Part shown: positions 41,609 to 51,278 of the stretch, piece after piece
Layout of the letters: the number at the start of each line of letters is the position of its first letter
How positions within the stretch are numbered: the first letter of the stretch is position 1
Assembly (NCBI GenBank): GCA_942490645.1
Contig: CALNXN010000005.1
Location: 310,001 to 374,000 of the forward strand
DNA from: CALNXN01 sp942490645
GTDB lineage: Bacteria; Pseudomonadota; Alphaproteobacteria; Rhodobacterales; Rhodobacteraceae
Reading direction: 5' to 3'
DNA: 64,000 nt
Notes under the pieces: generated by a model
Told to the model about the DNA's origin: nothing
The model's input: the letters and a program-made list of their open reading frames with translations, nothing else
Databases searched by the model: none
Program-made: the position numbers and the translations under genes

Positions 41609-43231
41609 GTGCAGCAATTACTAAATGTCTGGACGAGTTTGGACGTAAGGCGTCAGATCATCGTGATCTTGGCTACCGGTGCAATGTTCTTTGGGGTTAT
41701 TGCTATGTCTCGCATGGCGACAGCACCCACCATGACGTTGCTGTATGCTGGGTTGGAAAACGGTGCGGCTGGTGATGTCGTTCGGTCTTTGGAGCAACGC
41801 GGCGCGGTCTTTGAGGTGCGGGGCGGCTCCATTTTCGTGGATGCCAATCAGCGTGACGAACTCAGGATGACGTTGGCAAGCGAGGGTTTGCCTTCGAATT
41901 CAAATCGCGGTTACGAATTGCTGGATTCGCTTTCCGGGTTCGGCACTACATCGCAAATGTTTGACGCTGCATACTGGCGCGCCAAAGAGGGTGAACTTGC
42001 GCGGACTATTGTTTCAAGTCCGCATATCACCATGGCGCGGGTTCATATCGCTTCGACAGGTTCGAACCCATTTCAACGGGGCGTAACGCCCAAAGCATCT
42101 GTTTCTCTGACCCCGAACGGCGCTGCAATTAATCCTCAGCAGGCCAAAGCTGTCAGGTTCTTGGTGTCGTCTGCCGTGGCCGGTCTTTCGGCCGATGACG
42201 TCGCCGTAATAGACGCCAATGGCGCTTTGATTGGAAGTGTTGACGAAGCTACTCCAACCGTCGGGGGCGATGATAAGGCACAAGTATTGCGTGAACGGGT
42301 CGAGCGGCTGCTCGAAGCGCGTGTTGGATTTGGAAATGCAATTGTCGAAGTAAGCGTAGACACAGTTACGGAAACCGAAGCGATACGGGAACGCATTTTC
42401 GACCCAGAAAGTCGCGTTGCGATCAGCACCGATACCGAAGAGCGTAGCAACACCTCAAGCGAAGCTGGCGGCGGTGACGTGACCGTCGCGTCAAACCTGC
42501 CCGATACAGAAGGTGGAGGCGGCGACAACTCGTCGTCACAAAACAGCGAATCTCGCGAACGCGTTAATTATGAAGTATCCGAAACGGAACGAGAGATCGT
42601 CCGCGCCCCCGGTGCCGTGAAACGGCTGACTGTCGCCGTGCTGGTCAACGAGCTCATCACGACCACCGACGCAGGTGAGCAAACTGCTGAACCTCGTGCC
42701 GAGACAGAACTCTTGGCACTAAGAGAGTTGGTCGAATCCGCTGTCGGCTACGATGAATCGCGCGGCGACATCATCACGATTAAGTCTATGGGCCTACAGA
42801 GTGTTGCACTCGCTGGAACGGTAGCAGGCACGTCCTTGATGGACGGTCTGAACATCGACTTGATGTCCGCAATCCAGATGGCTGTTTTGGCGGTGGTCAC
42901 ACTGATCCTGGGTCTATTTGTTGTGCGACCACTGTTGTCCCGACCTCAAGTCAACACCACAGAAGCAGTGCCCGCACTTCCCGCTGCAGATTCCTCCATT
43001 CCACCGCTTGGTGGCCTCGACGGAGAGGTCGAAACGGACACGTTCGACTTGCCGGAATTACCGATGCTGAGCGGGATGGGAGACGGGATGTCCGACCTTC
43101 CCGATTTACCGATGGCTGGTGGCCTTTCAGACGATCCGGTCGATCGGTTGCGCAATATGATCGGTGAGCGGCAAGAGGAAACAGTTGAAATACTGCGCAG
43201 CTGGCTCGAAGACAAAGAGGAGAACGCCTGA
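41609..43231 (+). CDS. fliF: FliF, MS-ring protein
   Basis: 540 residues. Two membrane helices (about residues 17-37 and 425-445) flank the periplasmic ring-building domains. Blocks such as LASEGLPSNSNRGYELLD, ELARTIVSS and APGAVKRLTVAVLVNE are typical. The C-terminal tail DDPVDRLRNMIGERQEETVE matches the FliG-binding segment, so FliG must exist in this organism. The GTG at 41609 is chosen because an ACGGAGG ribosome site sits at ideal distance. The stop shares a base with the fliH start. Confidence 0.95.
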   Translation: MQQLLNVWTSLDVRRQIIVILATGAMFFGVIAMSRMATAPTMTLLYAGLENGAAGDVVRSLEQRGAVFEVRGGSIFVDANQRDELRMTLASEGLPSNSNRGYELLDSLSGFGTTSQMFDAAYWRAKEGELARTIVSSPHITMARVHIASTGSNPFQRGVTPKASVSLTPNGAAINPQQAKAVRFLVSSAVAGLSADDVAVIDANGALIGSVDEATPTVGGDDKAQVLRERVERLLEARVGFGNAIVEVSVDTVTETEAIRERIFDPESRVAISTDTEERSNTSSEAGGGDVTVASNLPDTEGGGGDNSSSQNSESRERVNYEVSETEREIVRAPGAVKRLTVAVLVNELITTTDAGEQTAEPRAETELLALRELVESAVGYDESRGDIITIKSMGLQSVALAGTVAGTSLMDGLNIDLMSAIQMAVLAVVTLILGLFVVRPLLSRPQVNTTEAVPALPAADSSIPPLGGLDGEVETDTFDLPELPMLSGMGDGMSDLPDLPMAGGLSDDPVDRLRNMIGERQEETVEILRSWLEDKEENA

Positions 43232-43830
43232 TGTCCCTGAGTCACAAATACCAGGATTTTGGAAGTTTTCGCACGACATCACCTGGACCTTCTGAAGTCA
43301 ACGTTGAGGCTTTTGAGGATGAGAAACTCCAGTCATTTGAAGATGGTTATCAAGCCGGTTGGGATGATGCAGTCAAAGCGCAATCTGATGATAAAACCCG
43401 CGTAAGCGCGCAGCTCGACCAAAGCCTGCAAGAGATGTCTTTTACCTATCACGAAGCTTTGACCAAGCTGACAAGTACGATGAAGCCAATGATGGAGCAA
43501 ATAATCGAGAAGCTGCTTCCTGAAATGGCGCGCGAAACCCTAGGCGCTCACATTGTCGAACAGGTCACCGATCTTCTTCGAGACAACAGTGGTCATCCCA
43601 TTGAGATCGTTGTTTCTCCAAACGAGAAGATCGTGATCGAGGCCTTGCTGAGCAGTGAGTTGAGTGCACCTTTCGCAATGGCAACGGAGCCAACACTTGG
43701 TCCAGGTCAGGCGTTTGTCCGAATCGGGCAGCGCGAAAAAGAAATCGACATAGCATCGGTTGTTTCGGGAATATCCGAGGCCATTTCTGCCTTCTTCCAC
43801 CATTCGCAACAGGAGCAAAATCATGGATGA
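43231..43830 (+). CDS. fliH: FliH-like export ATPase regulator
   Basis: 199 residues. N-terminal EAFEDEKLQSFEDGYQAGWDD and a helical middle (about 55-100) are followed by a C-terminal V-ATPase-E-like domain. FliH binds FliI and FliN and regulates the ATPase. The position directly after fliF (where fliG is often found) and before fliN fits. The sequence is divergent, as FliH usually is. Confidence 0.82.
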   Translation: MSLSHKYQDFGSFRTTSPGPSEVNVEAFEDEKLQSFEDGYQAGWDDAVKAQSDDKTRVSAQLDQSLQEMSFTYHEALTKLTSTMKPMMEQIIEKLLPEMARETLGAHIVEQVTDLLRDNSGHPIEIVVSPNEKIVIEALLSSELSAPFAMATEPTLGPGQAFVRIGQREKEIDIASVVSGISEAISAFFHHSQQEQNHG

Positions 43831-44110
43831 TCAAATGCCCGGCCATTCTGCTGCCGCCGATCCCACCAACCCGTTCACATCCGTGCCGGTCGAGGTCTCG
43901 GTCTGTGTGGGGAAAGCCCGTCCATTGATTCGCGATCTGGTCAACTTGGGCGAAAACGCCGTGCTGACTTTGGACAAAACCGTCGATGACCCTGTTGAGC
44001 TCTATGTTGGAGATCGCCTCATCGCGCGCGGCATGCTGGAAGAAGAAGGCGGAAACGGTCAACTCGTCGTGCGTCTAACCGAAGTGGCAGACCTCCAAGC
44101 AGGTCTTTGA
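43823..44110 (+). CDS. fliN: FliN, C-ring switch protein
   Basis: 95 residues comprising a single SpoA domain: VPVEVSVCVGKARPLIRDLV, then LDKTVDDPVELYVGDRLIARG. It forms the lower C ring with FliM and binds FliH. The ATG at 43823 overlaps fliH by 8 bp and has AGGAG upstream. It is short, close to the minimum for FliN. Confidence 0.93.
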   Translation: MDDQMPGHSAAADPTNPFTSVPVEVSVCVGKARPLIRDLVNLGENAVLTLDKTVDDPVELYVGDRLIARGMLEEEGGNGQLVVRLTEVADLQAGL

Positions 44111-44117
44111 CGTTCAG

Positions 44118-44849
44118 ATGTATCGCTGGATCATACTGACTGCGGCAGTTTTACTAGTGAACCTGCCGACCGGTGTTCATGCGCAAGATCTGTCAATCTC
44201 ACTTGGAGACGACGGATCAATCAGTGCACGTACAATTCAGCTTTTTGCTTTGATAACCGTGCTGAGCCTTGCTCCCGGCCTGGCTATTATGGTGACATGC
44301 TTTCCGTTCTTGGTGACTGTCTTATCGATCCTTCGCCAAGCGATTGGATTGCAGCAGTCACCGCCAAATATGCTCATTGTCAGCCTGGCTTTGTTCTTGA
44401 CCTATTTCGTCATGGAGCCGGTGTTTACCGAAGCTTGGACAAACGGTTTGCTACCTTTGACCGAAGAACGCATAGATACTGAAACTGCTTTCGTTAGAAC
44501 GTTAGAGCCGTTTCGCGTCTTTATGGCGGCTCGGTTGGATGTAGATACGTTTTCCGCGATGTCCGAATTGCGTCCTGATACAATCAACGCGTCGCCAACC
44601 CCGGATGCACCATTGTCGGTGTTGGTACCTAGTTTCTTGTTGTCCGAGATATCCAGAGCTTTTCAGATAGGGTTCTTGATATTCCTGCCGTTCCTGATCA
44701 TCGATCTTGTAGTTGCGGCAGTATTGATGTCGATGGGGATGATGATGGTTCCACCGGCCATTGTGTCTTTGCCCTTCAAATTGGCGTTTTTTGTGGTTGC
44801 CGATGGATGGGCATTGATCGCGGGCAGCCTTGTACGCAGCTACTTCTGA
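44118..44849 (+). CDS. fliP: FliP, export gate protein
   Basis: 243 residues. A cleavable signal peptide (IILTAAVLLVNLPTGVHA) is followed by membrane helices. Conserved segments include LSLAPGLAIMVTCFPFLV, IVLSILRQAIG-like VLSILRQAIGLQQSPPN, and the C-terminal MMVPPAIVSLPFKLAFFV. It nucleates the FliP-FliQ-FliR gate. Last of the fliF-fliH-fliN-fliP genes. Confidence 0.96.
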   Translation: MYRWIILTAAVLLVNLPTGVHAQDLSISLGDDGSISARTIQLFALITVLSLAPGLAIMVTCFPFLVTVLSILRQAIGLQQSPPNMLIVSLALFLTYFVMEPVFTEAWTNGLLPLTEERIDTETAFVRTLEPFRVFMAARLDVDTFSAMSELRPDTINASPTPDAPLSVLVPSFLLSEISRAFQIGFLIFLPFLIIDLVVAAVLMSMGMMMVPPAIVSLPFKLAFFVVADGWALIAGSLVRSYF

Positions 44850-44898
44850 CTCACATTTTAAAATTTGCGCCGTTTTGTTGGTAATGTCTCAGTTCACT

Positions 44899-44913
44899 TT
44901 AACCCCTATTCAA
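44899..44913. promoter_or_regulatory. CtrA-like site (TTAA-N7-TCAA) before the flippase-like gene
   Basis: Matches TTAA-N7-TTAA at 7 of 8 positions. It lies in the 119 bp gap after fliP and 55 bp before the flippase-like gene, which suggests that gene may be controlled together with the flagellar genes. Confidence 0.3.
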
Positions 44914-44968
44914 CCTCAATTCCCGATCCTCGAAAAGTCTGAGCCAGGGGTGGCTCGATCGGGTTTAG

Positions 44969-46252
44969 GTGGGCAATGTGACTGCAGTTGGTACGGACAA
45001 AAGCGTCTCAAGTAGATTAGGGATCTCATCTGCCAAGCTGACCGGTAGTCAGTTAGGTATGATTTGCTTACTTTACGCATATGGCTTTTTGCTCGGGTCC
45101 GTACTGCCAATCGGGCAAGTAGGTCAATTTTTTTATGTGATCGCCTGCGCAGAACTCCTTGCCGCTCTGATGCGGAACGGAACCGGATTTTTCCGGCCGA
45201 CCGTTAAAAAAAGCAAGCTGTGTCGAACGCCCGACATCCAAGAGGATAAAGCTCAGTCCTTAACAATTGCGATTTGTTGGCTGAGTGCAGCTGTTGTGTT
45301 TCTTACGGTAGCACCTCCCGTTGTATTGATTGGCTCGCCATTTGCAAATTTCTCTATTTTGGCGCTCGCATCTTTGGTTTTTTCAATTTCCTCACTGCCC
45401 GAAGGGAGAGGCAAATTTCAACTTACAGCAACGCATTTAACCTTCTTCCGCTTTGGGTTGTCGGGGCTTTTAACTTTGATTGGCTCTCTCTTTTGGCAAG
45501 TCGATCTGCAATCTCTCTTGGCGCTACATCTTTTCGCAACCATACTTGTTCTTGGGTTGGCCCTCTTCAATGCGGAACGATCAAATGATCCTCGAGGATC
45601 TGAGCCGGGAGTTTTGCGTTTTCAAAATGAGCGCAATCTTTCGCTCTCGGCTCTCGTTTGCCGATATTCTGACATCTGGGTTGTGGGTTGGCTGCTCGCT
45701 CCCATCGAGGCATTGATCTATTTGAATGCACGCTTGATAGTCTCGATTTTGGACGTGGTAATTTGTGCAACTCTCCGTTCCTTTTCGAAATCTTTGTCGG
45801 TCGCTAGCGGGCGCGAAAACCTTCTGGGGGACAATGCACTGACCGCGAGAATGAACTTGGGTTTACTCTTGATTGGCGGTGGAACAGCAGTAGCGCTATT
45901 GGCCATCTTTCCAACTATAGTACCGCTTATTCCGACCGATCAGATTGATGCAAAACCGGTAGCGCTCTGGTTGTTACTGGCAAGCTCAGCTCCGGCCATC
46001 TGGGGCGCCACAGACCTATTTTTGCAGTTCTATTCGCACAAATTGGTCCATTGGTTCATTTATTGGTGTAGCGCAGCTTTGATTTGTATGCTTCCGTTCA
46101 TATCCCATGCAGATTCAGCACTTGAGGTCGCAACGATTTATGCTGCAGTCAGAATCACGCTGGGTGGCGTTGCCGCAGTCTACGCGAGCATCACGCTAGG
46201 GTTCTTGCCAGGTTTTACAGCCATTCTTCACCGTCAACTAAGAATGATCTAG
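44969..46252 (+). CDS. Multispanning membrane protein resembling polysaccharide flippases (MOP/Wzx-like)
   Basis: 427 residues with about ten to twelve hydrophobic helices. The pattern of paired helices and the segment RYSDIWVVGWLLAPIEALIY, followed by RLIVSILDVVICATLRSFS, resembles O-antigen/teichoic-acid flippases of the MOP superfamily. The link is weak and no diagnostic motif is present. The start is uncertain: GTG at 44969 or GTG at 44978, the latter with AGGTGGG upstream. It lies between fliP and the convergent flgI, with which it shares a CTAG. Its role in a flagellar cluster is unexplained. Confidence 0.6.
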   Translation: MGNVTAVGTDKSVSSRLGISSAKLTGSQLGMICLLYAYGFLLGSVLPIGQVGQFFYVIACAELLAALMRNGTGFFRPTVKKSKLCRTPDIQEDKAQSLTIAICWLSAAVVFLTVAPPVVLIGSPFANFSILALASLVFSISSLPEGRGKFQLTATHLTFFRFGLSGLLTLIGSLFWQVDLQSLLALHLFATILVLGLALFNAERSNDPRGSEPGVLRFQNERNLSLSALVCRYSDIWVVGWLLAPIEALIYLNARLIVSILDVVICATLRSFSKSLSVASGRENLLGDNALTARMNLGLLLIGGGTAVALLAIFPTIVPLIPTDQIDAKPVALWLLLASSAPAIWGATDLFLQFYSHKLVHWFIYWCSAALICMLPFISHADSALEVATIYAAVRITLGGVAAVYASITLGFLPGFTAILHRQLRMI

Positions 46253-47352
46253 CGGACTATGAACTCTGCGTGCAGCGCGCCGGCGGCTTTGATGCTTTTC
46301 AGGATATCAATCATATCTCTTGGCGATACGCCCAATGCGTTCAATCCTGAAATAACTTCTGACAATGACGTTCCGGCTGGAACTTCTGCCAAGCCAATGC
46401 CCGGTTCCTCTTCGATTTCGGCATTTGCTCTAGGTACAACTACTGTTTGACCATCGGTGAACGGATTAGGCTGGACAACAATCGGTGCCTCCTGCACCCG
46501 CAGAACAAGATTTCCTTGGGACACGGCCACTCTGGAAATCCGCACGTCCTCGCCCATTACGATCGTGCCGGATCTTTGGTCAACAACAACCCGCGCTTTT
46601 CTTTCAGGCTCCACTGAGATGTTCTCAATGCGACCCAAAGCGTGTGCAACCGAGGCCATTCTTGTTTGAGGGATATTAAGATTGACAGTTCCGGAGTCGA
46701 GCATAAGAGCGACAGGCCGTCCGAAATCAGAATTGATGGCTTGTTCGATGCGCGCTGCAGTAGTGAAATCGGCGTCTCGCAATGCCAGCCGCAAATTGGT
46801 CAAAGATGACAAATCAAAGTCAATCTCTCGTTCCACACGCGCGCCCGATGGGATAACCCCGGCAGTGGGAACTCCCTGTGTCACGTTAGCGCCTTCACCT
46901 TCGGCAACTGCTCCTCCGGCGATAATTGTACCTTGAGCAACGGCGTAGATTTGACCATCAGCGGCATTCAACGGTGTCATGATCAATGTGCCGCCCAGCA
47001 AGCTTTTTGCATCGCCTATCGCGGATACTGTTACGTCGATCTGACCGCCGGCGCGAGAAAACGGTGGTAGAGCAGCGGTAACAAAAACCGCAGCAACGTT
47101 TTTGGGTCGAAACTGTTCGCCAGTTACGTTGACGCCCAACCGCTCCAGAATGTTCGACATGATCTCTTCAGTGAATGGCGCGTTGCGTAATCCGTCGCCT
47201 GTCCCATTCAAGCCAACGACCAAACCGTAGCCCACCAGATCATTGCCTCGAACACCATCGAATTCCACTAGGTCCTTGATACGAACCGGACCTGCTTGGC
47301 TAGTTGTTGCCAAAAGAACAAGAACGAGGATAAATGTAGATATTACTCTCAT
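46249..47352 (-). CDS. flgI: FlgI, P-ring protein
   Basis: 367 residues with a signal peptide (VISTFILVLVLLATTSQA). Conserved blocks RIKDLVEFDGVRGNDLVGYG and LVVGLNGTGDGLRNAPFT, plus the C-terminal GLNALGVSPRDMIDILKSIK, are diagnostic. It forms the peptidoglycan-layer ring. It overlaps flgL by 4 bp and is the last gene of motB-flgE-flgK-flgL-flgI. Confidence 0.97.
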   Translation of the reverse strand: MRVISTFILVLVLLATTSQAGPVRIKDLVEFDGVRGNDLVGYGLVVGLNGTGDGLRNAPFTEEIMSNILERLGVNVTGEQFRPKNVAAVFVTAALPPFSRAGGQIDVTVSAIGDAKSLLGGTLIMTPLNAADGQIYAVAQGTIIAGGAVAEGEGANVTQGVPTAGVIPSGARVEREIDFDLSSLTNLRLALRDADFTTAARIEQAINSDFGRPVALMLDSGTVNLNIPQTRMASVAHALGRIENISVEPERKARVVVDQRSGTIVMGEDVRISRVAVSQGNLVLRVQEAPIVVQPNPFTDGQTVVVPRANAEIEEEPGIGLAEVPAGTSLSEVISGLNALGVSPRDMIDILKSIKAAGALHAEFIVR

Positions 47353-48353
47353 AGGAAATTCACCAAGGATAGCTGCGAACTACGCACCGTTACAGCGTAC
47401 AGGCTTTGCAGCTGAAACTGTACGCTTTCAAGTTCGGTTGCCGCTTCGAAAGGGTCTGCTTGGAGAAGATTTCCCAGTGCGAATTCCATGCTCGTTTTCT
47501 CGGATTGATTACGTGTTTCAATGGTTTCAATACGCTCTTGGGCAAACCCAATTCGCGCGCGCAGAGCAGTCATCGTGTCTTGACCCGACTGAAGCGCCAA
47601 ACCTGTTTTCCTGAACAAGTCTGTCTGCTCTGGCACTCCAAACCCTAAGGCAGGATCGTTTGCCAGAGCGGCCATAGCTGTATTCATCAAAAGGTCTTTT
47701 ATTGCCGGGTCATTGCCCCGAACATCCAGTGCCACTCGTTCTGTTTCGGACAATTGAAATGGCGCCAGCGATGTCGCTGAACCTGTGTACATCGTGGCCT
47801 CAAATCCTGCTGGGTCATCAAACCAAGCCTTTGCTGCAATAAGCATGGCATCGGGAGTCGGCTGACCGCTAACGACGGCACTCAACGCTGTCAGCAACTG
47901 ATCAGGATCTCGCAATGCGCGTTGGTCCGTGGCAGCCCCGGAAAACAGACTTCTACCAGCAACGTCATCGTTGATTGAACTGATTAGGCCTTGCAATTGT
48001 ATGCGCGCATTCTCCGAAGGGTCACCGGCGGTAGATGCCACTGGACCCATACCGGCAGCAATCAAATCAAGTGCAAGACGCCCGCCAATGTCCTGTGCAC
48101 GTTCTAGTGCGGCTTGCATCGACTCCGTCAGATGGCCAGCCTCAACTGTTGTGACGGAGTACCCTTCCAGAACACTAAGGGATCGTTCAAGCCCGGTAAG
48201 ATAACTGTGGTTTCCGACCAGGATTTCTCGAACATCCGCAACTTGTCCGCTTGCTAACTCATCGGTCAACCGAGCAATGTCGTTTCGTAATGCGACGCTG
48301 CGCCGCTGCAGAGAAAAAGACTGGGCCAAATCACCCAAAGACATGGAACTCAT
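47349..48353 (-). CDS. flgL: FlgL, hook-filament junction protein
   Basis: 334 residues, flagellin-like at both ends: N-terminal SLQRRSVALRNDIARLTDEL, with a C-terminal helix ending SLYAVTVRSSQLSLVNFL. It joins filament to hook together with FlgK. GAGGA within the end of flgK serves as its ribosome site. Divergent but clear from context and ends. Confidence 0.88.
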   Translation of the reverse strand: MSSMSLGDLAQSFSLQRRSVALRNDIARLTDELASGQVADVREILVGNHSYLTGLERSLSVLEGYSVTTVEAGHLTESMQAALERAQDIGGRLALDLIAAGMGPVASTAGDPSENARIQLQGLISSINDDVAGRSLFSGAATDQRALRDPDQLLTALSAVVSGQPTPDAMLIAAKAWFDDPAGFEATMYTGSATSLAPFQLSETERVALDVRGNDPAIKDLLMNTAMAALANDPALGFGVPEQTDLFRKTGLALQSGQDTMTALRARIGFAQERIETIETRNQSEKTSMEFALGNLLQADPFEAATELESVQFQLQSLYAVTVRSSQLSLVNFL

Positions 48354-48355
48354 GA

Positions 48356-49807
48356 TTAAATCCTCAGAAGTGTTTGCATCATTTCATCAACGGCTGTGAT
48401 CATGCGAGCGTTGGCGGCAAAGGTTTGTTCTATCAGGATCAAACTTTGCAATTCCTGATCCGTGTCGACACCTTCAGTCAGCATGAGTTGGGTAAGCTCT
48501 GTGAATTGTGAGGACGCGAAGCTTTGAATCTGTTCTGCCTGATATCTGTCAGCGCCGACTTGTGACGTCAAAGCAGACGCGAGATTGATAGCTGAATACG
48601 CCCCTGTTCCGAAGTTCCCGGATCCTGGGGTTCTGTTTGCGGTCAAAGTATCAGAAAGACTTTGTAGTAGCCGAGCATTGCCGACGTCACCGGCGACGAC
48701 GGCATTCATCCCGTCTCGAATACGCCAACTCTCGCCTCCTTGAAGTGGATCGACTGCAGCGTTCAAGGTCAATCGCTCCGAAAGCCCCAACTCATCTATC
48801 GGGTCGAAGAGACCACCGCCGTCTGTGAACAAACCAGCATCCCCGGCCAACAGAGTCGGGTCAACTGCAGGATCTTGGAACCGTTCGACAAGATCGCGTG
48901 CAACAGCATCAATCTGTGTCTGAGCCTCAACGGCCAGTTCATCTCGTATTTCAAACTGCGCGCCAAGCGTACCGCCTCTGAGTGCGCCGGTCACACTGTC
49001 TGTTCGAACTGGGAGCCCGTTTATTTCCAATCCCGAAAGCGTTCCGAGGCCGATGCTCATGTAAGGCGTGACCTGATTGGTTTTGTTGAATGAGATTTCG
49101 GCGGCTGAGCTGTCCAACAAGATCGCCCCACCTGTTGAATAAAGCGCCACTTGACCATTGTCGCGCGGCACCTGTCGCACGGGAACCAGTGCACTTATTT
49201 CGTCGACCAAAGCCTGTCGATTGTCCATCAAAGACGCTGTGTCGCCCCCTCGCGCGATGGTTTTGGTTATTTGCGCATTCATCTCCTCGACTTGAGCCAA
49301 AGAGCTATTGAGACGGTCGACCATCACGCCGATATTTCTGTCAGCTTCACTTCTTGAAGCTTGGATGTCGATCGACGCGGATGACAAGACTCCGATCAAG
49401 TCCCGCGCGGCATTGACGGTCGAATCCAACCTTTCAGGGGCATCAGGACGGCTCGCCGCTGAGATCAATGCGCTTTCGAATCCTGCCAATCTGGAGGACA
49501 GAGAATAGGGCTCGTCCGGTGTTCCAAGCATGTTTTCGAAACGATTTAGAAAACTGGATCTTGCAGTGGCGTTTTCGAATTCAGCGGCGGAAAGACGTAG
49601 GTCAGCTAGCAACCCGGCGTTGATCTGGCGGTCAATCCCATCAACATTGACGCCACCAGATCCAACAGTGGAGGAGGACAGCGCCACGCTTCGAACGCCA
49701 TAGCCCGGGGTCGAAGCATTGGAGATGTTCGACGATATGATTTCCGATGCGCGACCGGCTGCGCGCAGACCGGACATGGCGTTGGAGAGTGCTCCTGAAA
49801 TTGTCAT
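48356..49807 (-). CDS. flgK: FlgK, hook-associated protein 1
   Basis: 483 residues. N-terminal rod/hook signature EIISSNISNASTPGYGVRSV and C-terminal block LTEGVDTDQELQSLILIEQ then FAANARMITAVDEMMQ. A strong AAAGGAGGCAGCC ribosome site precedes the ATG. It is the first hook-filament junction protein. Confidence 0.95.
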   Translation of the reverse strand: MTISGALSNAMSGLRAAGRASEIISSNISNASTPGYGVRSVALSSSTVGSGGVNVDGIDRQINAGLLADLRLSAAEFENATARSSFLNRFENMLGTPDEPYSLSSRLAGFESALISAASRPDAPERLDSTVNAARDLIGVLSSASIDIQASRSEADRNIGVMVDRLNSSLAQVEEMNAQITKTIARGGDTASLMDNRQALVDEISALVPVRQVPRDNGQVALYSTGGAILLDSSAAEISFNKTNQVTPYMSIGLGTLSGLEINGLPVRTDSVTGALRGGTLGAQFEIRDELAVEAQTQIDAVARDLVERFQDPAVDPTLLAGDAGLFTDGGGLFDPIDELGLSERLTLNAAVDPLQGGESWRIRDGMNAVVAGDVGNARLLQSLSDTLTANRTPGSGNFGTGAYSAINLASALTSQVGADRYQAEQIQSFASSQFTELTQLMLTEGVDTDQELQSLILIEQTFAANARMITAVDEMMQTLLRI

Positions 49808-49851
49808 GGCTGCCTCCTTTGAGGTCTAGGTTCCGTCGGTGCTCAGTCGGA

Positions 49852-51165
49852 TCAACGTTTGATGTTCGTTGTTTCCTGCAGCATTTCGTCGACGGTCTGA
49901 ATGACCTTGGCGCTCGATGAATACGCACGTTGCGTCTTGATCATGCTCGTCAACTCGCCGGCCACGTCAGTCGTCGATTCTTCGCGTGCGAAGGAAACGA
50001 TTTCACCGGTGGGTCCATCACCTGCATCCCAAAGGAAGAAGGCACCACTGTCGCGAGATGGCAGGTATGTCTGGCTATCGAGCGGCGTCAGCCCGTTCGC
50101 GTTCGGGACGTTTGCCAAAGGCACCTGATACAAGATGCGGATTTCGCCAGTATCAAAGGTGGCACGGACAAATCCGTTCGAGTCAACATCCAAGCCGACG
50201 AAGTTGCCGATCGCAGAGCCATCTTTAGTGACAGAGATCGGTGCGAAATTGTAAGAAAGCTGTGAAAGACCTTCGTTGTCTCCAATAGCGCCAATGTCAA
50301 TTTCGACTGGTCCACCCGCAACATTGACAGTGATCAAACCAGTTGTGCCGTCATATGCCGGGCTGCCGCCGATCGGCAAAACGCTATCCAACGTACCACC
50401 ACCCAAACGTGCGTCGGAGAAATTGAGAGTATACTCCCCAATCGTTGCTCCGGCTTGCGCTGAATCTGTCATGACCATGGTCCACTGGTTTGTGGCAGGG
50501 TCGGTTGGCAGGGCCGGAGGTGTCGGCGTAAAGGTGATGGTCACATTCTGCGACGTGCCCAGGTTGTCAAAATACTCAACAGAAAGCGTCTCCGCTAGTG
50601 CTGGTGCTCCTACTTCCGTCTCAGTTGCCGGCAGGTTGATGCCAAGGTTCATCGACGTCGTCGGGTTTCCGGCCAACTGCCCTGTGTTGATCCGGATCGG
50701 CTCAAGCCCATCGGAAGTATCGCGGGCATAGCCTGGGATTGTACCGCTTGGAAGTGCGGGCCAACCCATCAGGACAAGGCCGGATTGGGAAGTCAGATAT
50801 CCTTCCTCATCGGTGCGGAACGAGCCGGTGGTGGTTAGGAACATCTGTGAATCCGCACCAGCGACCGACGCTTCCGATGCAAGGGCGACCGGCAGCATTC
50901 CCTTGCCTTTGACCGCCAGATCAGTGGCGTTTGACGTAGAAATCAGTGTTCCGCGTTGATCAATCAGTCGTTGCGACGAGGCAGTCACGCCGCCCGCTGC
51001 ATAGGATCCACCGGAGCCTGACAGCACCAACGAGTTGAAATCCGTTTCCACTCGCTTGTAGCCAAAGGTTGAAGAGTTCGCGATATTGTCCGAGATACCT
51101 GCGAGCCGGGTCGCATTTGTAAGCAACCCTGCAACCCCTGCATTGAGCGAAGATGAAATTGTCAT
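49852..51165 (-). CDS. flgE: FlgE, flagellar hook protein
   Basis: 437 residues. N-terminal SSLNAGVAGLLTNATRLAGI and SDNIANSSTFGYKRVETDFN; C-terminal ELTSMIKTQRAYSSSAKVIQ. It polymerises into the hook. The ATG at 51165 has GGAAGG upstream; a GTG two codons earlier is possible. A CtrA-like site lies 57 bp upstream, so it may have its own promoter after motB. Confidence 0.93.
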   Translation of the reverse strand: MTISSSLNAGVAGLLTNATRLAGISDNIANSSTFGYKRVETDFNSLVLSGSGGSYAAGGVTASSQRLIDQRGTLISTSNATDLAVKGKGMLPVALASEASVAGADSQMFLTTTGSFRTDEEGYLTSQSGLVLMGWPALPSGTIPGYARDTSDGLEPIRINTGQLAGNPTTSMNLGINLPATETEVGAPALAETLSVEYFDNLGTSQNVTITFTPTPPALPTDPATNQWTMVMTDSAQAGATIGEYTLNFSDARLGGGTLDSVLPIGGSPAYDGTTGLITVNVAGGPVEIDIGAIGDNEGLSQLSYNFAPISVTKDGSAIGNFVGLDVDSNGFVRATFDTGEIRILYQVPLANVPNANGLTPLDSQTYLPSRDSGAFFLWDAGDGPTGEIVSFAREESTTDVAGELTSMIKTQRAYSSSAKVIQTVDEMLQETTNIKR

Positions 51166-51221
51166 TGGCACGCCTTCCTAGTGTGTTGATCCATTGGGGA
51201 CCATCACATAAGCGTCCAAAC

Positions 51222-51236
51222 TTAATACCGGGCTAA
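51222..51236. promoter_or_regulatory. CtrA-like site (TTAA-N7-CTAA) before flgE
   Basis: Matches TTAA-N7-TTAA at 7 of 8 positions, in the 113 bp gap between motB and flgE. On the coding strand it reads TTAG-N7-TTAA. Confidence 0.4.
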
Positions 51237-51278
51237 CATATAAAATCCGTTCTACTTTTGCCGCAATCTCGCCGTATT

